Shown in pieces: positions 53,638 through 61,781 of a stretch of DNA of 64,000 nt. Below the pieces are notes generated by a model that worked only from the letters and a program-made list of their open reading frames with translations, ran no database searches and was not told the origin of the DNA. Made by a program: the position numbers and the translations under genes. The first letter of the stretch is position 1; the number at the start of each line of letters is the position of its first letter. Source of the stretch: Sediminicola sp037203765 (lineage in GTDB: Bacteria; Bacteroidota; Bacteroidia; Flavobacteriales; Flavobacteriaceae); assembly GCF_037203765.1 (NCBI RefSeq), contig NZ_JBBCAS010000001.1, forward strand, positions 496,001 to 560,000. Reading direction: 5' to 3'.

Positions 53638-53766
53638 GACGGGCAATACATCCCATAGTTCTGAAATTATATTGCTTTCCAAAGGGCAAGTGACCTACAA
53701 TTCATATTGGCGTTGGATGCTTTTTAAGCAATAAGTCCGTATATTTCTATAACCAATTCTAGAGTC

Positions 53767-54807
53767 ATGAAAGCAGCCGTATACGAGAAATTTCAAGGTC
53801 CCATCACCGTACAAAATGTTCCTGATCCCACGCCAAAAAACCATGGGGTGGTAATTGAGGTTAAAGCAACGGGCCTTTGCAGAAGCGATTGGCATGGGTG
53901 GATGGGGCACGACACTGATATTAATTTGCCCCATGTTCCAGGACATGAACTGGCCGGAACCATTGCTGCCATTGGTAAAGAGGTCCGAAATTTTAAGGTG
54001 GGAGACCGGGTAACGGTTCCCTTTGTTTGCGGTTGTGGCAGCTGTGGGCAGTGTATCTCGGGTAACCATCAGGTATGTGACCACCAATCACAACCGGGGT
54101 TTACGCATTGGGGCTCCTTTGCGGAATATGTGGCATTGGACCATGCCGATATCAATCTGGTGAAAATTCCCAAGGCCATCCATATGCTGACCGCTGCCAC
54201 CCTGGGCTGTAGGTTTGTTACTTCCTTCAGGGCCATGGTGGAACAGGGCAAGGTCACTGGAGGCCAATATGTGGTCATCCACGGTTGTGGAGGGGTGGGG
54301 TTGTCCGCCATTATGATCGCCAATGCGCTGGGGGCACAGGTAATAGCTGTGGATATTAATGACAGGTCGCTAAAATTGGCCAAAGAAATGGGAGCTATGG
54401 TCACGGTCAATGCCACCAAAAATGAGGATGTCGTAGAACAGATCAAAGCCTTGACCAAGGGTGGGGCCCATGTCTCCATGGATGCCCTAGGGAGCCAGAC
54501 CACCTGCTTCAATTCCATAGCCAACCTGAGAAAAAGAGGAAAGCATATTCAAGTCGGACTAATGACGGGTGACCATCAGCATCCAAAAGTGCCTATGGAC
54601 CAAGTTTTGGCCAACGAACTGGAAATTATTGGGAGCCATGGCATGCAGGCGTTTAAATACCCAGAAATGCTGGACATGATCAAGCATGGAAAATTAAAGC
54701 CCGAAAAACTCATAGAAAAGACCATTTCACTGGAGGAGGCCTGTGTTGCCCTGCCCCATATGAACAAATTTGAACACAAAGGGGTCATGGTGATCAATTC
54801 GTTTTAA
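53767..54807 (+). CDS. Zinc-dependent alcohol dehydrogenase
   Basis: A 346-residue medium-chain dehydrogenase. Catalytic zinc ligands lie in GLCRSDWHGWMGHD and PGHELAG; structural zinc cysteines in CGCGSCGQCISGNHQVC. The NAD(P) site is HGCGGVGLSAIMIA. First of three closely spaced genes with an amine oxidase and an SDR, suggesting a catabolic set for an alcohol or amine. Substrate unknown. Confidence 0.92.
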   Translation: MKAAVYEKFQGPITVQNVPDPTPKNHGVVIEVKATGLCRSDWHGWMGHDTDINLPHVPGHELAGTIAAIGKEVRNFKVGDRVTVPFVCGCGSCGQCISGNHQVCDHQSQPGFTHWGSFAEYVALDHADINLVKIPKAIHMLTAATLGCRFVTSFRAMVEQGKVTGGQYVVIHGCGGVGLSAIMIANALGAQVIAVDINDRSLKLAKEMGAMVTVNATKNEDVVEQIKALTKGGAHVSMDALGSQTTCFNSIANLRKRGKHIQVGLMTGDHQHPKVPMDQVLANELEIIGSHGMQAFKYPEMLDMIKHGKLKPEKLIEKTISLEEACVALPHMNKFEHKGVMVINSF

Positions 54808-54855
54808 AGGCAAAATCAAAATATACAATCTAAAGAAAAATAAAAGCTCGGTTAT

Positions 54856-56013
54856 ATGTCCAATCAGCATTTTGATGTCATCGTGGTAGGTGTTGGCTCC
54901 ATGGGCGCAGCTACCTGTTTTTCCTTGGCCTCTAGGGGAGTGAAAGTGCTGGGCCTGGAGCAGTTTGGCCTTGTACACGAAAACGGTTCCCATGCCGGTC
55001 AGAGCAGGATGGTGCGCAAGGCCTATTTTGAACATCCTGATTATGTGCCACTCTTGGAAAAAACGTATGCACTATGGTCCGATCTGGAAGAAATGGCCGG
55101 CAAAAAACTATTTCACAAAACCGGAATTTTTTATGCCGGACCCAAGAAAAATGAACTTTTGGAAGGGGTGAAACTATCCGCACAAAAATATGATATCCCA
55201 TTGGAGCATCTGAACGAGAAGGATTGTGCCAAAAGGTTTCCAAGTTTCAAACGGCCCCATGACTATGAGTATTTACTGGAACCAGATGCCGGTTATGTAA
55301 TTCCGGAAGAGGTGGTAAAACGGTATTGCGACTTGGCCATAAGTAAAGGTGCAACCATTTTGGAGAACCAAAGGGTAGAATCGTGGACCGATGTTGACCA
55401 AACCGTTACCGTAAAAACCCGAACCACTACGTATACCGCCAAGAAAATTATTTTTACGGCAGGTGGATTTACACAAAGGCTATTGCCCTTCCTCAATACT
55501 CGTCTGGTAACCAGAAGACAGGTGATTTGCTGGTTCCAACCAAAAAATCCTGCTTGGTTTACCAGTGAAAAGTTTCCGTGTTTTTTATATACCACCCAAG
55601 ACCTGCCTGCTAGTTTTTATGGTTTTCCAATGCTTCCCTTGGGGAACGGTTCGGGGTTAATGGGGATAAAAATTGGGTATCATGCTCCTGGCGTAGCTAT
55701 TGATCCTTATGAGCTGCACAATTTTGATCGGGAAAAGGAATCAAAAATGATCAAGGAATTTATGTCGGTCTATATTCCTGAAGGCTTCCAAACGGTACAG
55801 ACGGTTAAAAGTTGTATCTATACCTATTCGGATGATGGAGATTTTATATTGGAGAACCATCATGAGCATAAGAATGTGAGCCTGGCCTGTGGATTCAGCG
55901 GGCACGGATTTAAGTTTGCCCCCTTGGTCGGGGAAATTTTGGCCGATCTTAGTTTGGAGGGCAAAACCGACAACCCTATCGACTTTTTGTCGTCAGAGCG
56001 GTTTAGGATGTAA
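54856..56013 (+). CDS. Sarcosine/N-methyl-tryptophan oxidase-type flavoenzyme
   Basis: A 385-residue FAD amine oxidase of the monomeric sarcosine oxidase (SolA/MSOX) family, which oxidises secondary amines to an aldehyde, amine and peroxide. The FAD motif GVGSMGAAT is at residues 12-20. The cysteine aligned with the covalent flavin link of MSOX is C320 (KSCIYTYS), and GFSGHGFKFAPLVGE is the C-terminal signature. Lies 48 bp after the dehydrogenase gene. Substrate (sarcosine, N-methyltryptophan or pipecolate) cannot be told. Confidence 0.88.
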   Translation: MSNQHFDVIVVGVGSMGAATCFSLASRGVKVLGLEQFGLVHENGSHAGQSRMVRKAYFEHPDYVPLLEKTYALWSDLEEMAGKKLFHKTGIFYAGPKKNELLEGVKLSAQKYDIPLEHLNEKDCAKRFPSFKRPHDYEYLLEPDAGYVIPEEVVKRYCDLAISKGATILENQRVESWTDVDQTVTVKTRTTTYTAKKIIFTAGGFTQRLLPFLNTRLVTRRQVICWFQPKNPAWFTSEKFPCFLYTTQDLPASFYGFPMLPLGNGSGLMGIKIGYHAPGVAIDPYELHNFDREKESKMIKEFMSVYIPEGFQTVQTVKSCIYTYSDDGDFILENHHEHKNVSLACGFSGHGFKFAPLVGEILADLSLEGKTDNPIDFLSSERFRM

Positions 56014-56071
56014 ATTGAAAACGATTGGGGGTAGAAACGATCACATAGAAAAACAATGAATATAGAAGCAT

Positions 56072-56674
56072 ATGAAGATATTGATCATAGGAGGGAATGG
56101 AACCATTGGAAACAAGGTTGCCGCCCATTTTGAAGAGGAACACGAAGTATTGATCGCAGGGCGTAGTAACGGCAATGTAACCGTTGATATCGCCAATAGC
56201 GGTTCCATCAAAAAAATGTTCGAGAAAATTGGAAAGGTCGATGCCGTAATTTGTATTGCAGGTGAAGCCAAATGGGCAAGTTTCAGCGAACTGTCCGAAG
56301 AGGATTACTATATAGGACTCAAGAGCAAGCTGATGGGACAGGTAAATCTGGTGCGTATAGGGCAGCATTATGTGAATCCAAAAGGTTCCATTACCCTGAC
56401 CACCGGAATCCTGGCCGATGATCCAGTGGTGAAAACGACCAGTGCGGCCATGGTCAATGGTGGTATTCACAGTTTTGTACAGGCTGCTGCCCTGGAAATG
56501 GAAAATGAAGTACGCGTCAATGTGGTGTCATCCGGAATGGTGGAGGATGCCTATGAAAAATACAAGGATTACTTCCCGGGTCACAATCCGATACCGATGC
56601 AGAAGGTCATCAATGGTTATGTACGGAGTGTAAAAGGTATAGGGAATGGGGAAGTGATCAGGATTTATGGTTGA
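56072..56674 (+). CDS. Short-chain dehydrogenase/reductase
   Basis: A 200-residue short SDR. The NAD(P) motif GGNGTIG lies at residues 7-13. The usual Tyr-x3-Lys is not evident: the segment TSAAMVNGGIHSFVQAAALE has no catalytic Tyr-Lys pair, as in the atypical SDRs of the YwnB/DltE-like short group. Cytosolic; 58 bp after the oxidase gene. Confidence 0.82.
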   Translation: MKILIIGGNGTIGNKVAAHFEEEHEVLIAGRSNGNVTVDIANSGSIKKMFEKIGKVDAVICIAGEAKWASFSELSEEDYYIGLKSKLMGQVNLVRIGQHYVNPKGSITLTTGILADDPVVKTTSAAMVNGGIHSFVQAAALEMENEVRVNVVSSGMVEDAYEKYKDYFPGHNPIPMQKVINGYVRSVKGIGNGEVIRIYG

Positions 56675-56971
56675 AAGTCCTGAAAAAGGGTAATTCTAAC
56701 CGGTTTTAATGATGCTTATTGGTTATTAAAAAACTATTATTGATTCAGTATTGTGCGAATATCAGCCTAATTTAAGCCCTTTTAGGGCTACATAGAACAA
56801 CCATAAGGTATTTTGGGAAAAAATGTATGTCTTATCGGAAATGCTATTTTCGGGGTCGTCCTACTTGTAGCCAAGGGCTTTACATTCTTCTTTTTTGTTC
56901 CTATTTTAGCCCGAGTGTAGCATACTTGGATTGCGCTTCCTACAGCATCAATAATGGTTTAAAAATAAAAA
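56675..56971. other. Upstream region of the decarboxylase operon
   Basis: 297 bp. An in-frame-looking 84-codon frame at 56827-57081 runs into the decarboxylase gene in another frame and is not supported. A small hairpin AGCCC-TTTTA-GGGCT lies near 56775. No consensus promoter stands out. Confidence 0.35.
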
Positions 56972-58408
56972 ATGGATTCCAACGAATTTCGCAAGCAAGC
57001 CCATCTTATGGTAGATTGGATGGCCGATTATATGGAAAATGTAGAGGACTATCCGGTAAAATCCCAGGTAGCGCCCCGTGACATCTATGAACAGATCCAT
57101 GCTGCAATCCCCGAACAGGGTGAAAAAATGGAATCCATATTCAGCGATTTCAAGAAGATTATTTTACCGGGAATAACCCATTGGCAGAACCCCAACTTTT
57201 ACGCCTATTTCCAAGCCAATACGAGTCCGCCTTCCATTTTGGCCGAAATGCTCACGGCAACCCTGGGAGTACAGGGAATGAAATGGGAAACCTCCCCGGC
57301 GGCTACCGAATTGGAAGAGAAAATGATGGAATGGCTGGGAGACGGTATCGGTATTCCCGAAGGCTGGGCCGGAGTGATCCAAGATTCAGCGTCCATGGCC
57401 ACGCTATCGGCCATTCTAACAGCCCGGGAGAAACGCTCCAACTATCAGGTCAATGATGAGGGGTATGGAGGGTACACCAATTTACGGGTGTACTGCTCGG
57501 ACCAGACCCATTCCTCCATAGAAAAGGGAGCTAAGATAGCAGGGGTAGGGAAAAGGAATGTCATTAAGATCCCCACCAATGATCTATTGGAAATGCGAAC
57601 CGACCTATTGCTGGAACAAATAGAAGCGGATATAGCGGAGGGATTTCAACCTTTGTGTATAGTTGCTGCCCTGGGGACCACCGGGACTATGGCCATGGAC
57701 CCCTTGGAGGCCATAGGAAAGATTGCAAACGATCATAACATTTGGCTGCACGTGGATGCGGCCTATGCCGGGGCTGCCTTTTTGTTGCCCGAGTACAAAA
57801 TTCTGATGAGTGGCATTGAAAGGGCAGATAGTTTTGTCTTTAATCCCCACAAATGGCTGTTCACCAATTTTGATTGTACGGCCTATTTTGTAAAGGACAA
57901 GAAGGGGCTCCTGAATACCTTTTCTATCTTGCCGGAATATTTGAAAACAGCTTCAGACGGACTGGTGAACAATTATTGCGATTGGGGCATTCCCTTGGGA
58001 AGGCGCTTTAGGTCCCTAAAACTATGGTTCGTACTTCGGTATTATGGGATGGAAGGCCTACAAAAATTATTGCGGTTTCATATCGAATTGGCCGTTTGGA
58101 TGGAAACTGAAATTAACAAGAGACCCGATTTTGAGCTGGTGGTACCCCGAAGTATGAACCTGATCTGTTTCAGGTACGTGCCCAAGGGCGTTGATAAATT
58201 GGAAGATCTCAATACGCTCAATGAGCAGTTGATGCAGAAGTTGAATGCCATGGGCAAGCTGTACCTGACGCATACCAAAATCCATGGCATATATACCCTA
58301 CGCATGTCCATAGGGCAGACCAACGTGGCGCAATCCCATATAAAAAATGCCTGGAAATCCATCAAAGAAACGGCTGTGGACCTCACAAATAATAATAAAG
58401 GAGAGTAG
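56972..58408 (+). CDS. PLP-dependent decarboxylase, aromatic-L-amino-acid type
   Basis: A 478-residue group II decarboxylase. The PLP lysine is K294 in NPHKWLFTNFDC, with HVDAAYAG upstream (PLP-binding aspartate) and the N-terminal GITHWQNPNFYAYFQANTS. Closest in pattern to aromatic-amino-acid, tyrosine or histidine decarboxylases; substrate not determinable. The next gene (M24 protein) starts 8 nt after its stop. Confidence 0.92.
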   Translation: MDSNEFRKQAHLMVDWMADYMENVEDYPVKSQVAPRDIYEQIHAAIPEQGEKMESIFSDFKKIILPGITHWQNPNFYAYFQANTSPPSILAEMLTATLGVQGMKWETSPAATELEEKMMEWLGDGIGIPEGWAGVIQDSASMATLSAILTAREKRSNYQVNDEGYGGYTNLRVYCSDQTHSSIEKGAKIAGVGKRNVIKIPTNDLLEMRTDLLLEQIEADIAEGFQPLCIVAALGTTGTMAMDPLEAIGKIANDHNIWLHVDAAYAGAAFLLPEYKILMSGIERADSFVFNPHKWLFTNFDCTAYFVKDKKGLLNTFSILPEYLKTASDGLVNNYCDWGIPLGRRFRSLKLWFVLRYYGMEGLQKLLRFHIELAVWMETEINKRPDFELVVPRSMNLICFRYVPKGVDKLEDLNTLNEQLMQKLNAMGKLYLTHTKIHGIYTLRMSIGQTNVAQSHIKNAWKSIKETAVDLTNNNKGE

Positions 58409-58416
58409 TAGTACAT

Positions 58417-59091
58417 ATGGATATAGCAAAGAAAAATTTAATGGAGGCAGAGCTTAAGGCAGCAGCTTTGTTCGCCGAAATTGAAAAAAGGGGTCTCCTA
58501 GTGGCCGGTAAAACGGAAAAGGTACTGAACAAGGATATTTTTGATCTGGCCTATGAACTTTATGGCATCGAAAAATATTGGCATAAAAGAATCGTAAGGG
58601 CAGGAAAAAATACGTTAAAGCCCTATGATGAAAATCCGGAGGACCTTACCCTACAGGAAGACGATATCCTGTTTATAGATTTTGGTCCCATCTTTGACGA
58701 ATGGGAGGCCGACTTCGGTCGTACGTTCGTGCTGGGCAATGATCCGATAAAACATAAGATCAAGGAAGATACGGCCAAAGCTTGGAAGGAATGTAAAGAT
58801 TATTTCGATCTTAGGACGGAAATAACAGGTGCTGAATTTTATGCCCATGTAGTGGCCACCGCCCAAAGATATGGATGGGAATTTGGCGGGGAGATTGCAG
58901 GGCATCTGATCGGTCATTTCCCTCACGAGAAATTGGAGAAGGAAATAAAGACGAATTATGTACACCCCAATAACCATCAAAATATGTTGGCCCCGGATAC
59001 CAAGGGAAATAAAAGGGAGTGGATCCTCGAAATACATTTTGTGGACAGGGAAAGGGAGATTGGTAGTTTTTACGAGCAGTTATTGACCTAG
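58417..59091 (+). CDS. Short M24-family metallopeptidase-like protein
   Basis: A 224-residue protein with only the pita-bread domain of M24 peptidases. Metal ligands are apparent as two aspartates in FIDFGPIFDEWEADFGRT, a histidine in HLIGHFPHE and a glutamate in WILEIHFVD; the final glutamate of the usual set is not clear. No N-terminal creatinase-like domain. It forms an operon with the decarboxylase and ChrA-type genes. Confidence 0.83.
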   Translation: MDIAKKNLMEAELKAAALFAEIEKRGLLVAGKTEKVLNKDIFDLAYELYGIEKYWHKRIVRAGKNTLKPYDENPEDLTLQEDDILFIDFGPIFDEWEADFGRTFVLGNDPIKHKIKEDTAKAWKECKDYFDLRTEITGAEFYAHVVATAQRYGWEFGGEIAGHLIGHFPHEKLEKEIKTNYVHPNNHQNMLAPDTKGNKREWILEIHFVDREREIGSFYEQLLT

Positions 59092-59130
59092 TTTCCCAAG
59101 AAAAATGTTTATCAAGAATAAGGATATTTA

Positions 59131-60270
59131 ATGAGTGCAAGAGATCTAGATTCCAAAAATTCCCGTTTGAAAGAAATTGCGGCCCTTTTCTTTAAGCTGG
59201 GAAGTATTTCTTTCGGAGGACCTGCCGCCCATATTGCCATGATGGAAGATGAGGTGGTCAAAAAAAGGGGATGGATGACCCAGCAGCATTTTCTGGATGT
59301 GATGGGAGCCACCAATCTTATCCCGGGTCCCAATTCTACGGAGATGACCATGCACTGCGGTTATGAGCGAGCAGGATGGAAAGGCCTTTTGGTGGCCGGA
59401 TGCTGCTTTATTCTTCCTGCAGTGATCATCACTGGTGTCTTTGCCTGGCTGTATCAGGAATATGGACAGTTGCCAGCAGTGGAGCCCTATATTTATGGCA
59501 TCAAACCCGCCGTTATAGCCATTATAGCAATGGCTGCCTATCGGCTTGGGACCAAGGCCTTTAAATCTACGGAACTATGGATCTTGGGATTGGCCACCCT
59601 GGCCGCTTGTCTTTTGGGGTTGAATGAGATTTTGGCTCTTTTTGGTTGTGGCGGCTTGGGGCTGTTGTTATATTTTTTTAAAAAACCGGGCAAGACCCTA
59701 CACAGTATCATGCCCTTGTTGTTTTTGCAAGGAATTGGTATGGCCAAAATGGATACCTGGCATATATTTTTGACCTTTTTAAAGATTGGGGCCATTTTGT
59801 ACGGAAGTGGGTATGTGCTGTTTGCCTTTTTGGATGCGGAGCTGGTAACACAGGGTTGGCTCACCAGGCAAGCCCTTATCGATGCCGTAGCGGTAGGGCA
59901 ATTTACTCCAGGGCCCGTGCTTTCCACTGCCACATTCATAGGTTGGCAAATGAACGGTATCTGGGGAGCATTGGCGGCGACCTTGGGAATCTTTTTGCCT
60001 TCCTTTATATTTGTGGCCATCTTAAATCCGATGATTCCCAAAATGCGTGCGTCAAAAATAATGGGCGCCTTTCTGGATGCCGTTAATGTAGCTGCGGTGG
60101 CGGTAATCATCGCAGTATGTGTTTCCATGGGAAAGGAAACGTTGACCGATTGGAGGACCGTGGTGATCGCTATGGCAAGTTTGGTGTTGGTATTCGTTTT
60201 TAAAAAGTTGAACAGTGCCTTTATCGTATTGGGAGGGGCATTGTTGGGATATCTGCTGATGCTCCTGTAA
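59131..60270 (+). CDS. chrA: Chromate transporter family protein
   Basis: A 379-residue CHR-family membrane protein made of two homologous halves. Each half carries the family motif: SFGGPAAHIAMMEDEVVKK with GPNSTEM in the first and YGSGYVLFAFLDAELV with GQFTPGPVLSTATFIG in the second. About ten to twelve hydrophobic segments are visible. Family members export chromate, but many transport other anions. 39 bp after the M24 gene. Confidence 0.9.
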   Translation: MSARDLDSKNSRLKEIAALFFKLGSISFGGPAAHIAMMEDEVVKKRGWMTQQHFLDVMGATNLIPGPNSTEMTMHCGYERAGWKGLLVAGCCFILPAVIITGVFAWLYQEYGQLPAVEPYIYGIKPAVIAIIAMAAYRLGTKAFKSTELWILGLATLAACLLGLNEILALFGCGGLGLLLYFFKKPGKTLHSIMPLLFLQGIGMAKMDTWHIFLTFLKIGAILYGSGYVLFAFLDAELVTQGWLTRQALIDAVAVGQFTPGPVLSTATFIGWQMNGIWGALAATLGIFLPSFIFVAILNPMIPKMRASKIMGAFLDAVNVAAVAVIIAVCVSMGKETLTDWRTVVIAMASLVLVFVFKKLNSAFIVLGGALLGYLLMLL

Positions 60271-60303
60271 ATATTACAGGGTAATTACTATAAACAAAAT
60301 TCT

Positions 60304-60708
60304 ATGAAACATATCCATTTTAATAAATTGAATCGTTTTCAGGCCATTATCCTTTTATTGATAGGCCTGACCTTAATCTTGATTGGCTTTTATAAAAATT
60401 ATCTGGGACAGGGTAATATATGGACGGCGTCCTCCACGGTCGTAGGCTATGTGTTTTTTGGACTTCATTTTAGCAAAATGTTCTGGCACAAAAATTACGT
60501 GGAATGGAACAAAACAAAAATTGTTTATAAGATCAAAACGCGCTTTGGAAAGACCGTGCGTTTTAACCAAGTTGGCGGGGTAGTCCTAAAAAACAATACC
60601 CTCTTCCTTACCATGACCGATGGGGCCCTATTGGAGATCGATTTAGAAGGAATATTTCCAGAAGACCAAGCAAAATTGCAGGAAATCTTTGTAAACAAAG
60701 GCGAATAG
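60304..60708 (+). CDS. Small membrane protein, PH-like C-terminal part
   Basis: A 134-residue protein with two adjacent hydrophobic segments (about residues 14-30 and 38-55), then a beta-rich soluble part of about 70 residues resembling bacterial PH-like domains. No family recognised. Last gene of the run; a terminator follows. Confidence 0.72.
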   Translation: MKHIHFNKLNRFQAIILLLIGLTLILIGFYKNYLGQGNIWTASSTVVGYVFFGLHFSKMFWHKNYVEWNKTKIVYKIKTRFGKTVRFNQVGGVVLKNNTLFLTMTDGALLEIDLEGIFPEDQAKLQEIFVNKGE

Positions 60709-60722
60709 GCAGTATAGGGCGC

Positions 60723-60747
60723 AAACCGACTGATGGGTTGGTTTTTT
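60723..60747 (+). terminator. Intrinsic terminator
   Basis: The stem AAACCGAC/GTTGGTTT (one G-T pair; 60723-60730 with 60737-60744) has a six-base loop and is followed by TTT. Confidence 0.6.
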
Positions 60748-60852
60748 GGTTTCCATACCATGTTATAGCGCAGGTATCAGTTTGATGAAAGGGAAGGCCG
60801 TATCGGTCAAAGGTCATTTTTTGATACTTTTGGGCATTACCTAATGGTACCG

Positions 60853-60868
60853 CAGACCGGTCGGTCTG
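60853..60868 (+). promoter_or_regulatory. TetR-type palindromic operator, site 2
   Basis: The perfect palindrome CAGACCG-GT-CGGTCTG, with TAAT one base to the right, matches site 1 at 36670 in core and right flank. It stands in a convergent gap, upstream of no intact gene. A 15-codon ORF 35 nt downstream (MNLAPKFDSRAV...) looks faintly like a TetR N-terminus. Confidence 0.5.
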
Positions 60869-60925
60869 TAATCAAGGTTCAGTTAGAACTAGCTAATAGC
60901 ATGAATCTGGCTCCAAAATTTGATT

Positions 60926-61771
60926 CTAGAGCGGTCTGGCCACCATAATGCCGGTATTTCCTTTTATTTTCTTGAGATAATCTGCTAAGGGCAGTTCTGA
61001 GACCTCTACCTGCATGGAACCTGTGGAGGCGTGCAATAAATGGATGCGACCATCTGCTTTCCGCAAAGCAAATCCGGTATGGGTAATATCCAATCCTTTG
61101 ATGTTCGTGGTCAAGGCAATGATATCACCTGTTTGTATGAGGTGTTCACTGCCCGCAATTTTGTCCTGCGGCAAAATACAGAGCGGTTGTCGGTTGAGGT
61201 GCTTTTCTGTCTCTTGTATCTTTTTAAAATTGGTGTCGTCCTTTAAGAACGGATAAAGGTGCCTATGGGTGCCCATAAAATTGATTTCCTTGGAGATTTC
61301 TAGCCCTCCCAGGTCAGCGGTAATATCCTTAACGAGACCCTTGTTTTCATTATCCTTGATCCATTGGGAAAAATAATGGAGTCGTGAGGCGTATCCGTCC
61401 AGCTTGCCATGCTCATATCTAATATGTTCCAAGGTATTTAAATAGGTGTCAAAATCGGTTTTGCCCTTCCGTACCATGGACGCAAAGGCCATGACATTTT
61501 CCACATAGGTGGTACAGTCCAGACCTTGTAGGTTTACCACCAAGGACTCGGTAGTACCTATTTCCAACGTTTTGGCAACGTAGGGAACTTTTAAAAATGT
61601 CTTTCCAATGGTTGCCAATAACGATCCATAGTCGGCAGTCACCTTTACTTTTTGGAGTGCGGCAATTTTTTGCTCAAAAGCGGTCCTGTCCTTGGGCGAA
61701 CAAACCACTTCTTGTGATAGGATTGGCTGGAACCATAGTAAGAGGAATATCCAAAAGAGTGTATTTTTCAT
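60926..61771 (-). CDS. DUF1460 exported amidase-like protein
   Basis: A 281-residue protein of the DUF1460 family (N-acetylmuramoyl-L-alanine amidase-like, NlpC/P60-type fold). The start at 61771 gives a signal peptide (MKNTLFWIFLLLWFQPILSQ); a frame 22 codons longer lacks one and overlaps the next gene. The likely nucleophile is the cysteine in LQGLDCTTYVENV and the histidine lies in DITHTGFALR. Such enzymes act on peptidoglycan fragments in the periplasm. Confidence 0.87.
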   Translation of the reverse strand: MKNTLFWIFLLLWFQPILSQEVVCSPKDRTAFEQKIAALQKVKVTADYGSLLATIGKTFLKVPYVAKTLEIGTTESLVVNLQGLDCTTYVENVMAFASMVRKGKTDFDTYLNTLEHIRYEHGKLDGYASRLHYFSQWIKDNENKGLVKDITADLGGLEISKEINFMGTHRHLYPFLKDDTNFKKIQETEKHLNRQPLCILPQDKIAGSEHLIQTGDIIALTTNIKGLDITHTGFALRKADGRIHLLHASTGSMQVEVSELPLADYLKKIKGNTGIMVARPL

Positions 61772-61781
61772 ATGGCAAAGA

